Origin: Amborella trichopoda
Lineage: Eukaryota; Streptophyta; Magnoliopsida; Amborellales; Amborellaceae
Assembly (NCBI RefSeq): GCF_000471905.2
Contig: NW_006499973.1
Location: 288,880 to 352,879 of the forward strand
Length of the DNA: 64,000 nucleotides
Direction of reading: 5' to 3'
Shown here: positions 46,860 through 57,330 of the stretch, in pieces
Numbering within the stretch: the first letter of the stretch is position 1
Layout of the letters: every line of letters starts with the position of its first letter
The notes under the pieces: model-generated
What the model was told of the DNA's origin: nothing
Seen by the model: the letters and a program-made list of their open reading frames with translations, nothing else
The model's database searches: none
Translations under genes and position numbers: made by a program

Positions 46860-47534
46860 TGTTGGGAGGTGATGCCAAATCACCACCCCATGTGGTATTT
46901 CTCACCATGGTGATGGGTATTTTCGTCACTAAAAAAACGCTTTTTTAGTGGAGGTTTATAAAAGGTTTTAAAAGTTTTTCTAAAGAGAGAAACGTGATGA
47001 AAAAGAGGGTGAACTCGTTTGTAGAGAAAATGGAGTTTGTAGGGTTTTGTAACAAAACCCTAGCACCACTATTTGGGGCTCATCTTGGGCCATTTTATCG
47101 GCATTTCTTCGCGACATCTGTGAATCGAAGAAATGAGTCGATTGTAGATGGTTTTATGGTAGGAAGTTATTTGTTTGAGCATTCTTTGAGATTGTATAAT
47201 ATAACTCTACATAACCTCAATCTTGTAAGTTTTATTCTTGATAGTGAATACGCCTTTGCCATTTTGCCTATGGGCGTAGCCCATCTTTTGGGTGAACCAC
47301 GTATATGTGTGTGTCCCTATCTACTTTCATTTGTGTTGTGGTTTGATAATTTCCCATATTACTTATTTTATTGTTTTTTATATTTTTCCTAATTATATTA
47401 CACTTGTTATTGTATCTTGGGCATGTTATTTAAGTGTTGAAATCATTGTAGTGTAGTACTCACCACATCAAGTGGGTTTTGAGATATCCCAATTTGCTCA
47501 AAAGGGGTAATTGGGTTATCCCGATTTTACAATA
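46860..47534 (+). repeat. 5' LTR of copia-C
   Basis: Matches 51365-52018 along its length, including the CCCTAGCACCACTATTTGG stretch and the end ATCCCGATTTTACAATA. A short frame at 46994-47392 lies inside it and is not a gene. Confidence 0.88.
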
Positions 47535-47536
47535 GC

Positions 47537-47548
47537 TGTTATCAGAGC
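47537..47548 (+). other. Primer-binding site of copia-C
   Basis: TGTTATCAGAGC lies 3 bp after the LTR; the standard copia site is TGGTATCAGAGC. Confidence 0.8.
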
Positions 47549-47579
47549 TCAAGGAATTAGTGTAGTATATTTGAAAAAA

Positions 47580-48275
47580 TGGCATCTCACAAGTTTGAGG
47601 TGGAGAAATTTAATGGGAAAGATAATTTTGAAATTTGAAAATTAAAAATGTAAGATTTATTGGTACATCAAGGGTAACACAAAGCATTACTTTGAAAGGA
47701 TAAGAAACCAGTAAATATGACTGATGATGATTAAGACGAACTTGATATGAAGGCATGGGCTACTATTCGCTTTTGTTTAACGAATGAGATTTTTTTTAAT
47801 ATTGTTGGTGAAAAGACAGCGAAAGATTTGTGGGAAAAATTGAAAAGTTTGTATAAAACAAAAGCTCTCACAAACTGAATTTTCTTAAAGAGGAAATTAT
47901 ATACCTTGAGAATGAAAAAATGTGCAAATGTGTTGCAGTACTTGAATGAGTTTTATAACCTCATTTGTCAACTTAAGAGTATTGGTGTGAGAATGGATGA
48001 TGAAGATAAAACGGTCACCTTGCTTTGTTCATTACCGGAATCCTATGATAACCTTGTTACTACATTAAGTTGTAGTAAAGATGATTTGTTTGATTTGGAC
48101 TTGGTGTGTAGTGCCCTACTTGCCGATGAACTTTGAAAGAAGGCATCTTTGGAAAGTTCGGTAGAATTGAAAATGGAAGCTCTTATGGCAAGTCGATTGA
48201 ATGAACGGGGTGATTCATCGATGAATCATTCAAGAAGTAATTCAATATTCTATCAAAATCGGATACAATAGTGGA
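47580..48275 (+). pseudogene. copia-C gag relic
   Basis: MASHKFEVEKFNGKDNFE opens at 47580; a stop follows within 20 codons. The block 47906-48136 (MRMKKCANVLQYLNEFYNLI, then LLCSLPESYDNLVTTL) is a copia Gag helical domain. Sequence then passes from a Ser/Asn-rich stretch straight to HHHMCPHRSWFD at about 48276, so the zinc knuckle and the DSG protease motif are missing. Non-functional. Confidence 0.8.
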
Positions 48276-51200
48276 GCCACCATCACATGTGCCCCCATAG
48301 ATCATGGTTTGACTTATATGAGTCATGTGAAGAAGGATTGGTATCCATGGGAAATAATTCCATTAGAAAGGTGGTTGGAATGAGTTCGGTTCACCTAAGG
48401 ATGTTTGATGGTACTATTCAGGCAATTAATGATGTCAGGCATGTGCCAGAACTAAAAAATAACTTGATTTCCCTATCTTCTCTAGATTCAGAAGGTTATA
48501 AGTTCATTAGTCAAGGTGGACTAATCAAAATATCAAAAAGGTCTCTAATTGTGATGAACTGAGTTCTTTTAGTTGGGAGCTTGTACACGTTATTGGGAAG
48601 CACAATAATAAATGATGAAGTGAATTCTGTGGTCGAAGGTGAAGAAGTTCCATTTCGCCTATGGTATAGAAGATTGGGGCATATGAGTGATAAGGGTATG
48701 GAGGTCTTGATGAATAGGAATTTTATTCCTACACTTAAAATTAATGGATTCGAATTTTGTGAGCATTGTTTCTATGGGAAATAATATAGACAACCTTTCA
48801 AGGCTGAGAAGCGTACAAGCAAGTACAAACTTGATTACATTCACTCGGATGTATGGGGCTCCTCACTAATTATATCTTATAGAGGTGCATTATATTTTGT
48901 TTTGTTTGTTGATGACTTCTCAAGAAAAGTATGGATTAAAACTCTCAAGTCCAAAAGTGATGTGTTTAGCGCATTCAAGAATTTTAAAGCCGAAATTGAA
49001 AAATCTATGGGGCATCACATCAAAGTTCTTCAGACCAATAATGGTGAAGAGTTTGTATCAAAGGAGTTTGAAAATTTTTGCAAGGTCGAAAGAATTACTA
49101 GGCATTACACAAATACCTATAATCCTCAATAAAATGGTGTGGCCGAGAGGATGAATCGCACTTTGATGGAGTGTGTGAGGTGCATGTTAAGCAATGCTAC
49201 CTAGAACAAGAGTTATGAGCGGAAGCCGTATTAATGACTTGTTACCTTATCAATCAATCACCTTCGGTAGCATTGGGAAGTAAAAGTCTTAATGAGATAT
49301 GGTATGGAACTCTGATTTGAAAATTTTTGGATGCATACGCAATTTTTGGTTGTGAGGCATATGCACTTATTCCAAGTTGCCAAAGGAATAAATTGGATCC
49401 AAGGTCAAACTAGTACATCTTTGTGGGTTATAGCCAGGGTGTGAAAGGGTACCGGTTATGAGATCCATGTACTCGAAAAATAATTACTAGTCGTGATGTG
49501 CATTTTGATGAATCCAAGGTATTGGCAAAAGCGATGATGATAAAGGACAATGGTCAAGAAGTGCAACAAGAGAGCTAAGAATTTCAAGACAACCCCGAAA
49601 CACTTCCACCAAGTACAATTATGCCCTATGAGAATATAACCATTGATCATAGTGAAGAACATGGTGAAGAATTAAGAAGTCAAGATGAAGAACCACATGG
49701 CCATCATGATGAAGTTGTGCCTTTGACATATTGGCGCTCTACTAGAGAAACTCGTGCACCCGGATGACACAAAGATTATGTGAATCCTAATACTTTGCAT
49801 GCTTTGATAGCTGAAAATGAAGAGCCAATATCATTCCGTGAAGCCATTGATAGCAATGACACCGGGCATTGGAAAAAGGTTATGGAAGAGGAGATATTGG
49901 TCATTTAAAGAAACAAAACTTGGGATTTGGTAGAGCTACCAAAAGGTAGAAAGACCGTTGGTTGTAAATAGATTTTTAAGATAAATAAGGGGCTTGATGG
50001 CAAGCTTGAAAGATATAAGGCAATATTGATAGGAAAAGGTTTTTTTACAAAAGGAAGGGATTAACTTTGATGAACTTTTTGCACCGATAGTCACGTTGGT
50101 CTCAATTCGCTTGGTACTTGGGTTAGTTGCTATGTATGATTTAGAGCTTGAGCAAATGTATGTGAAGACAACTTTTTTGCATGGAGAACTTGAAGAGGAA
50201 ATGTACATACAACAACCGGAAGGCTTCATAGAGAAAGGCAAAGAAGGACTTGTCTGCAAATTAAAGTTCTTGTATGGGCTTAAGTAAACATCAAGACAAT
50301 GGTATAGAACATTTGATATGTTTATGTTGAGCCTTGTGTACACAAGAAGTAAGTATGACCATTGCATCTATTTAAAGTTATTTGATAATGGTACATACTT
50401 GATTTTAATCTTATATGTGGATGACATGCTTTTGATGTGCAAAGATAAGTAACAAATTGATGAGCTCAAGACTTCTTTGAGCAAAAGATTTGAGATGAAA
50501 GATCTTGGGCCGGCAAAGAAAATCCTTGGGATTGAAATTGAAAAGGATTGACAAAATGAAATTTTATCATTATCTCAAAAGGATTACATAGAAAAGCGTG
50601 CTTGAAAAATTTGGCATGAAAGATGCAAAACCGGTGAAGACACCCCTAGCCCCTCAACTTAAATTGTTTTCAATGCAAAGTACGAAGATGGAAGAAGAAA
50701 GAAGAAGCATGTCTAAAGTTCTTTATGCAAATGCGATTGGAAGTTTAATGTTTGCCATGGTATGTACACGACCGGATATCATGCATGCGGTTGGAGACCC
50801 CGGAAAAGTTTATTGGGAAGTAACAATATGGGTGCTTAGGTACTTGAGAGGTACAACTAGTTATGCAATCATATTTGGCAAGGGCTCAATCCCAATACAA
50901 GGTTTTGTGGATGCAAAATTTGCCTGTGATCTTGATAGAGGTAGGTTGACTACCACATTTGTTTTTCGGTTTGCAAATAGACCAGTAAGTTGGATGTCAA
51001 GGCTTCAATATACGGTAGTATTGTCAACTATCAAAGTCGAGTACATGACCGCAACGGAGGCATTGATGAGTGAGATGGGCATTATATGCTAACCCATAGA
51101 ACTATTTGGCGACAATACGAGTGCTATCCATCACCACAGGAAGTCAATGCACATATTGGTTCAATATCACTATATCCGACAGATTATTGAAGATGGAAGA

Positions 51201-51340
51201 GTTTGATTGGTCAAGATCAAGGACAAGGACAATATTGCAGATATGCTTACAAAGACCATTCAAGTAGAGAAGTAAGAATGGACCCTAACTTCTCTAGGTT
51301 TCAAGAAAGAAAGGAAGTGATAGATTGGCAAGGCAAGGGT
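48276..51340 (+). pseudogene. copia-C pol relic
   Basis: HMCPHRSWFD and VVGMSSVHLRMFDG mark the end of the protease region, and LWYRRLGHMSDKGMEVL (near 48660) the pre-integrase zinc region. The integrase has IHSDVWG (48840) and NGVAERMNRTLME (49135), but LQTNNGEEF (49027) carries Asn where the second catalytic Asp is expected. RT has MYVKTTFLHGELEEEMYIQQ (50160) and an intact YVDD (50414-50425). RNase H follows to about 51300. Several stops and one-base shifts. Confidence 0.85.
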
Positions 51341-51364
51341 GTGATTTTGCATCAAGGTGAAAAT

Positions 51365-52018
51365 TGTTGGGAGGTGGTGCTAAATCACCACCCCATGTGG
51401 TATTTCTCACTATGATGAGGGGGTATTTTATTCACTAAAAAAAAGCATTTTTAGTGGAGGCTCATAAAAGGTTTTTCTAGAGAGAGAAACGTGGTGAAAA
51501 AGAGGGTGAACTCTTTTGTAAAGAAAAGGGAGCTTGTAGAGAAGATGGGCGTTGGCAATTAAGGGTTTTTCAACAAAACCCTAACACCACCATTTGGAGC
51601 TCATCTTGGGCCATTTTGTCAGTATTGCCTCGCGGCATCGATGGATCGAAAAAAGGAGTCAATTGTAGGTGGTTTTGTGGTAGGAAGTTCTTTGTTTGAG
51701 CATTCATTGAGATTGTATGAGGTAACTCTACATAACCCTAATCTTGTAAGTTTTCCTCTTGATAGTGAATACACATTTTGGACCACGTATATATGCGTGT
51801 CCCGATCTACTTTCATTTGTGTTGTGGTTTGATGATCTTCCCTATTGCTTGTTTTATTGTTTTTATATTTTTCCCAATTATATTGCACTTGTTATTGCAT
51901 ATTGGGCATGTTATTTGAGTGTTAAAATCATTGTGGTGTAGTGCTCACCACATCTAATGGGTTTTGAGATATCCTAATTTGCTCAAATGGGGTGATTGGA
52001 TTATCTCGATTTACAACA
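51365..52018 (+). repeat. 3' LTR of copia-C
   Basis: Starts TGTTGGGAGGTGG and ends TCGATTTACAACA. The ends TGTTG and CAACA are inverted repeats. A short open frame on each strand here is LTR sequence. Confidence 0.88.
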
Positions 52019-52260
52019 CTCGCAACTATGAAGATCCGACACTAAGTTCTATTATTGAGACGAATCCAGTCCCACAACCAAGTCAAGGTGTGGATCCAGA
52101 ATGTAATGATAAAATTGTAATGCAAGAACCACATTTTGAGGGACATCCACATGGTATTTGTGTTAAAGTTGATTTTCTCAAGTTTTATGGGGAACTTGAA
52201 ATAGAAATTAAGATTAAACTTGAGATCTCAATATTCTACTTTACTTCAAGTTATGCATAG
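52019..52260 (+). pseudogene. Ty3/gypsy-type gag fragment, right part
   Basis: Continues the frame of 46719-46859: NYEDPTLSS, a Pro/Gln linker, then GICVKVDFLKFYGELEIEIK and a stop at 52258-52260. The KVDFLKFYGELE segment resembles the KVDIPTFxGK start of the gypsy Gag core. The downstream core is absent. Confidence 0.5.
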
Positions 52261-52709
52261 AGTATTTGATGAATTAGTATATTATAATTTTTTTTTTTTA
52301 TTAAAAAGACATAGATACTGAGAGCATGTCTCATGTTTGAGTATTTGTTATTGTTAAAATAAAATTTAAATCATTACAATAAAATAGATATATCTGACTC
52401 AAACATTTATAGTAAAAAAAGAAAGGAATTGTACACAAAGGAATTTTTATAATGAAATTTTTTTTTCAATTTTTTTTTTAAATAATTAATTATTGGGCTT
52501 TTAGAAAAAATCATGTTTTAATATGTTATATGTGAGTTTCCATGCTTTTCGCTTAATATAAAGGAATCATATTTCAAAATTAAATAAGTTTTTCATCACT
52601 TTACATAGTTATTTCTTTACTCTTTCGCTTAATCAAAGAGCGTGGGCTGAATCTGCTGTGTATCTATACATTTAGTGTCATAATTAATTACCCTTGTAAT
52701 ACAAATGTG
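52261..52709. other. AT-rich stretch without recognised gene
   Basis: No supported feature. Confidence 0.35.
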
Positions 52710-53083
52710 AAGTAAATCACATTCACACTTGCGTGCCCCTTTTCAAATAATGTCGAAATATATATTTTTTATATTAAAAATCTTTGTGATGGTTTGGAAA
52801 TTTATTTTCATATCTAATTATAAAATTCAAAGCTTCAAAAACAGTGTAAATCAAGCAGATCTGTGAACACTTACAAATCTTGAAAAATTGATGATTCAAA
52901 AAATTTGGTACAAGATGCAGTATTTTTAAGACTTGCAATTCAATTTTTCTCATGTCCATACATCTTGAGGTCGAGATGACCGATTTGAAGATTTTTGGAC
53001 ATTGAAACAATCTCTTCTAGTGAAAGTTTGAAGTGCGCCTTAATTTGATTGTTTAGGGCCTCACCTTTATATAAACTTTTCCC
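52710..53083 (+). mobile_element. MITE copy L, left end degraded
   Basis: TTTCAAATAATGTCGAAATA, TATCTAATTATAAAATTCAAAG, ACAAATCTTGAAAAATTGATG, CATCTTGAGGTCGAGATG and the right end TTAGGGCCTCACCTTTATAT follow the second subfamily. The left inverted repeat is not clear, so the start is approximate. Confidence 0.65.
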
Positions 53084-53366
53084 GTTAAAGAAATCTCCAC
53101 CTTTTTCATAAAAGGAAAATTGTTTCATGCAGTGGGGACACCTTTCCACTATGTGGTCTCCGAGGTATAAAGCGTCCATCTTAAAGATGGATGCAAATAG
53201 GTCTAAAAACAAGTAAAACTAATAGTCCAAATATTTTCTTAATAGAAATATTATTTTTAATTTTTAAAATTTATTTATTCATTCATATTCATGATCTCCA
53301 TGTTAGATATCATATGTCCTTAAGAATTAAGTCATAAGATCCATCTAAAAAATAGATTTTTAAGAG

Positions 53367-53730
53367 GGGTGTAGTTTCCATAAGGTTGCAAATTTTATCA
53401 TAACATGTAAGTTTGGTGTAAGGCATTCTTATGATTATCTAAGAATCTATTTTCATATCTAATTATATAATTTTATATTAAAAAATAATTAAAAGCAAGT
53501 AGATCTATAAATATATGAAAGTCTTGAAAATGGACCGTCAAGATAATATGTTGCAAAAAGCACTTCTTTTAGGACTTAAAATCTGTTTTTTATATTTACA
53601 TTCATACATCTTGATTTAGATATGATCAATTAGAAGGTTTTTAATATTAAAACAACTTTTTTCGATGGATTTTTGTGGTGCTATCTTTATTTGTACATTT
53701 TAATGCTGCAATCTTATATAAACTTTTACC
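53367..53730 (+). mobile_element. MITE copy M, 364 bp, 9-bp target duplication
   Basis: TTTTAAGAG flanks both ends (53358-53366 and 53731-53739). Left end GGGTGTAGTTTCCATAAGG, right end CTTATATAAACTTTTACC. First subfamily, with a deletion after the left inverted repeat. Confidence 0.88.
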
Positions 53731-53891
53731 TTTTAAGAGGTGCGACTCATAGAAACCCTTTTCTGTCTCCATAATTTAGGACTGCTCCCGTCAGCCAACC
53801 ATTTTGAAACGAAATTTGAAGGCAATTCCCTTATTTCCCCAGAAGGCCGACGAAAGCCTCTCATATATGACGCGGCTTTGTTACAGCCATA

Positions 53892-53897
53892 CACGTG
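53892..53897. promoter_or_regulatory. G-box (CACGTG) upstream of copy 2
   Basis: CACGTG in ATACACGTGTTCC. The matching place in copy 1 reads ACACGTATCC. Each duplicate thus keeps one CACGTG, but at different positions. Confidence 0.4.
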
Positions 53898-54227
53898 TTC
53901 CTCCGAGTATCTATTAACACATTCACAGCCAGCCGCGTGTCCTCAAACTAAACATGGGAATCCAGCCCTTCACAATTTTAGAAATAGCGACAATAAAATA
54001 ACAATAAAAAAATCAAAACAAAGAAAACGAACAAGAAAAAGATAAGTCTTTCAATTTGTGAATTCAAATTTTGCAATACTAAAAAAAAGGATTATTATAT
54101 TCCTTATTCTCTGTTTATACAGGAGCAGTGTATGAGCTTTGAATATTGCAGAAAAATTAGGGTAAAAAACTTCCTCTCTCTCACTCTATCTTGCATGAAA
54201 TCAGGGTTAACTTTGCGTGTGATGGTA

Positions 54228-55168
54228 ATGAAGAGAATTGGGTCTTTAATGGCTTCAATAGCTTCGGCCTCTGCTATAGCCGTCGCTGAATTTTCTGAGG
54301 AGTCTTTCTGGAGATTTTCCGGTGAGTTTCCCAACTCAATGAAGTCTTGTTCTCAACTTTCCGCCCATTCTGGCAAGTCTTTGTCTCCGGCTTCAGGTGA
54401 GGTAAGGCTCGGTTTCTTGTAGACGTTCTTAGTCTGTTCTTTTTTGAAGTTTGTACCCTTTTTTTCTCCGGATTTGTTTCTCATTTCGTTGTTGTTTGAT
54501 CTTTGAGCTAGGGCTTCAGTATTTTACTTGCTCTGAAATTCGGAGCGTTTAATTAATTTTGGTGAAATTTATCGAAGTCGGCAGACATTTGTTTTTCTTT
54601 CTTTCCTTTTTTTTTATTTTTATTTTGTTTTTTTCTCTTGGCTTCCTCTCTAACTCTATATTGAGTAGTTTTTTTTGCCATGAAGGAAGTATTTCTCTCC
54701 CATTTGATTGGTTATTTCGTCAAAATTTGGACGAATTTTCACCAAAATTGATTGGCCTTTGGGCCAAAACAGCAGGCAATTGGGTTGTTTTGGAGAATTT
54801 TAAATTCAGAATTTAGGTCATGTAGAGGCCAATTCTTTATGGCTTTAGAACTAACACGAGCTCTGGATCTCTGCAAAATCAAAGAAACCTGAAAATTAGG
54901 TAACTTAAGTTTTAAACCAGTATAATTAATTCTCATATTCTTTATGATGGCCATCTTAATTACCTTATAACTTATATTATTGGCTTCTTGCAAATAATTT
55001 AGAATTCTATTGTGAGTGAAATCCTAATGCTATTTGCTTTGTCTTCAGGAGGCATTATGGAAGAACATGACGCATGGTGATTCGAGCGAACCGCAGCCGT
55101 CTCATAAGTTTGCTCCGAGATTTGACGGCCTGAGATTCATTGAGACTTTGGTGACTGCACATAGATGA
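54228..55168 (+). CDS. Conserved short plant protein of unknown function, copy 2 (97 aa, two exons)
   Basis: Join 54228-54401 and 55049-55168: 58 plus 39 codons and TGA, the same exon lengths and phase as copy 1. It opens MKRIGSLMASIASASA and ends with the same 19-residue block FAPRFDGLRFIETLVTAHR. Differences cluster in the Ser-rich middle and just after the splice junction (EALWKNMTHGDSSEPQ against EALCKSMTYGDPSKSQ). I chose the ATG at 54228 because it aligns with copy 1. An in-frame ATG two codons earlier (54222) and one at 54132 are also open. The intact frame and conserved C-terminus suggest a working paralogue. Confidence 0.83.
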
Positions 55169-55257
55169 AGCCGTCTGATAAGTTTGCTCCGAGATTTGAC
55201 GGCCTGAGATTCATTGAGACTTTGACTGCACATAGATTTGACGGCCTGAGATCCATT
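55097..55257. repeat. Partial triplication of the 3' end of copy 2
   Basis: CCGTCT(C/G)ATAAGTTTGCT starts at 55097 and 55171, 74 bp apart, and the second unit repeats the last codons after the stop in another frame. A third partial unit (AGATTTGACGGCCTGAGATC, 55234-55257) follows. Copy 1 has a single version. Confidence 0.85.
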
Positions 55258-55361
55258 ATAATGTTTTGGGTACTTTTTCTGTTTCGTTATTGACAATGTT
55301 GTCATTACTGATATTTTATGTCCAAAATAGGATGATAATTCTTTGTAAATAGCATATCTAT

Positions 55362-55770
55362 GGAAAAAGTTTATATAAGGTTGCAACCTTAAAATACAGT
55401 TGAAATGTAGAACTACATATGCATCTAAAAAATCCATCTGAAATATGTTATTTTAATGTTGAAAAACCCTCTGATTGAGCATATCAACATTGAGATGTAT
55501 GATTGTGAAAGAAAAAAGGATTTTAAGTCCGAAAAATAGTGTATCTTACAACACATTATCTATATCTAGACCATCCATTTTTAAAATTTTCATATGTTTA
55601 TGGATCTACATGGTTTTTAACCATTTTTGGAGTTTAAAAATTTATAATCTATGAAAATAGATTTTGAAATAATCTTAAGAATATTTTACATCAAATTATA
55701 TGTTATGATCAAATTTGAAAGTGAGCCTTAATTAGATTGTTTAAGGTTGCAACCTTATGAAACCACACCC
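55362..55770 (-). mobile_element. MITE copy N, 409 bp, 9-bp target duplication
   Basis: CATATCTAT flanks both ends (55353-55361 and 55771-55779). The ends GGAAAAAGTTTATATAAGG and CCTTATGAAACCACACCCC are inverted repeats, and each contains the perfect palindrome AAGGTTGCAACCTT. It inserted about 200 bp after the stop codon of copy 2. Confidence 0.9.
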
Positions 55771-55789
55771 CATATCTATTGCGTTGCTT

Positions 55790-56963
55790 CACAGTTATTG
55801 ATTGTAGACAATCATCTTGAAGTTCTCGCCAAGGGGATTTCTAGAAACTCAAATTCGAAGTCCCGATGACCACACCAATTCTAGTGAACCGTAGGTAACC
55901 TTGACCTAGTTTAGTTGTCTTAAAAATGTCCAAAACCTTGAGCACTTTCTAACGATCCAAAAATGACTTAAATTAGATGTTCCGTTGAAAAGGAAGAGCT
56001 TCGGAGATTTGCCAGGGCAAAATTTTTAAAATGCCTTTGGGTGCAACTCGCATCTGTGTCCCTCGGGGTAGCGAGGCCCGATGGGCTTGGGTCGGTGAAT
56101 TTTTCGTCCAAGTCCTATTTCAATTAGAATTTTAAGTTAACTTCAATTAAAAAAATTCTAGAAAAATATAAAAATTGGCTAATTCCTAATCAAACTAGAA
56201 TTAAGATATTAGATCAATTAATTTCAAGCTTAACCATAATCTGAACTTATAAATTCCCCCTCAAATTCCTTGAAAAAAGCATAGAAAAATAGTCCAAAAA
56301 TATTTAGAAAAATCCTTAAAAATATTACGAAATTCCTATAAAATTCTAGAAATTAGGAAAAAAAACCTAGAAAATTACGAAAAACCTAGAAAATTACGAA
56401 AATCCTAAATAATTAGAAAAATCAGGAAATTCATCAAAATACCTAGAAACATAGGAAAAATCATAAAAGCCCTAGAAAATTGGAGAAAATCCCTAAAAAA
56501 CCTTAGGCTAGAGAACTTAAGTCCAAATCCTCTCAAAATTTTCTCTAAGATCAAAATCTTAGGAACAAGTTCTCCTAGATCCAAAACAAAACCTTAAAGC
56601 AATGCTTTAAGAAAGCAAGAGAAGACATCAAAATGTGTAAAATAACCCACGGTCTTGATATAGGCCCCAACTTCGGTTTTTCAGGTACATGATCTTTCTC
56701 TCTACTTTATTTATTTTTATTTTTCTGGTTATTCCTTATTTTCTTAGATTTAGAATTTAAGCTTTTTAAGGTCTTAAAAATGGATTCTGGTGTTGGCACT
56801 GCCATTAGACTTAGAAGAGAACTAGATTTGTATCAAGCGTGTTGCTTCTAAGCCTATAATTTGAGCGACATCCCCTCTCTCTACTGATTTTAAAACTTAA
56901 CTCGTTTCATAAGATATTTGAGTTGATCTCGCTTATAGATTGACCCAAATTCACACGTAAACA
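55790..56963 (+). repeat. Probable 5' LTR of a Ty3/gypsy element (left border unknown)
   Basis: The right border is set by ACACGTAAACA just before a primer-binding-site-like sequence at 56967. The left border lies somewhere between the MITE and about 56100. The stretch includes many AGAAAATT/CCTAGAAA words (56280-56480). No 3' partner falls within the window. Confidence 0.45.
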
Positions 56964-56966
56964 GTT

Positions 56967-56984
56967 TGGTACCCACCATGAGGC
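56967..56984 (+). other. Probable gypsy primer-binding site
   Basis: TGGTACCCACCATGAGGC resembles the TGGYGCCCACCGTGGGGC site of plant Ty3/gypsy elements with a few changes. Confidence 0.5.
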
Positions 56985-57330
56985 TCTTGATCTCTAGACC
57001 CATCTATTTGGATCGTAAAAAGCTTTCTATAAAATTACAGTAATATTTTCCAAGAAAAAACTAAAAACATGAAGGCCAATAAATATAAAAAACGCCACCG
57101 AAAAAGACCATGGAATCTGACCTAGTGGCTTTTGAATAGCACAACTCAAACCGAGTCACGCATAACCAGCACAACTCCACCCGAATACGGAACTGCCGAA
57201 TTTTTTTTCAACAGTCCCGTTTTTTGCCTTGTTTCGGCTACTTGTGATTTCTGAATTTTTTGTTTCTAGTGATCTGAAATTTCAGAAATACTTTTTTATA
57301 AAAAAAAAAGGAGATGATAGGACCTAGAGT

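Larger units (their letters stand above)
46860..52018 (+). mobile_element. Ty1/copia retrotransposon copia-C, about 5.16 kb
   Basis: Two LTRs (46860-47534 and 51365-52018) starting TGTTGGGAGG and ending CAACA (CAATA in the 5' copy). Flanks CTCGT (46855-46859) and CTCGC (52019-52023) match at 4 of 5 bases. A primer-binding site TGTTATCAGAGC (47537-47548) differs by one base from the initiator tRNA-Met complement. Gag and pol relics lie between. It split a gypsy gag frame. Confidence 0.9.
53755..55170 (+). repeat. Segmental duplication, gene part of unit 2
   Basis: CAGCCAACCATTTTGAAAC, CCTCTCATATATGACGCG, CATACACGTG and ACTAAACATGGGAATCCAGC parallel 31.28-31.45 kb, followed by the gene copy. 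Separated from its upstream part (45.30-45.98 kb) by about 7.8 kb of insertions. Confidence 0.75.

Noticed and set aside
47000..47392. 132-codon frame near the left LTR of copia-C
   Set aside because: It is LTR sequence; the other LTR has frame breaks at the same place.
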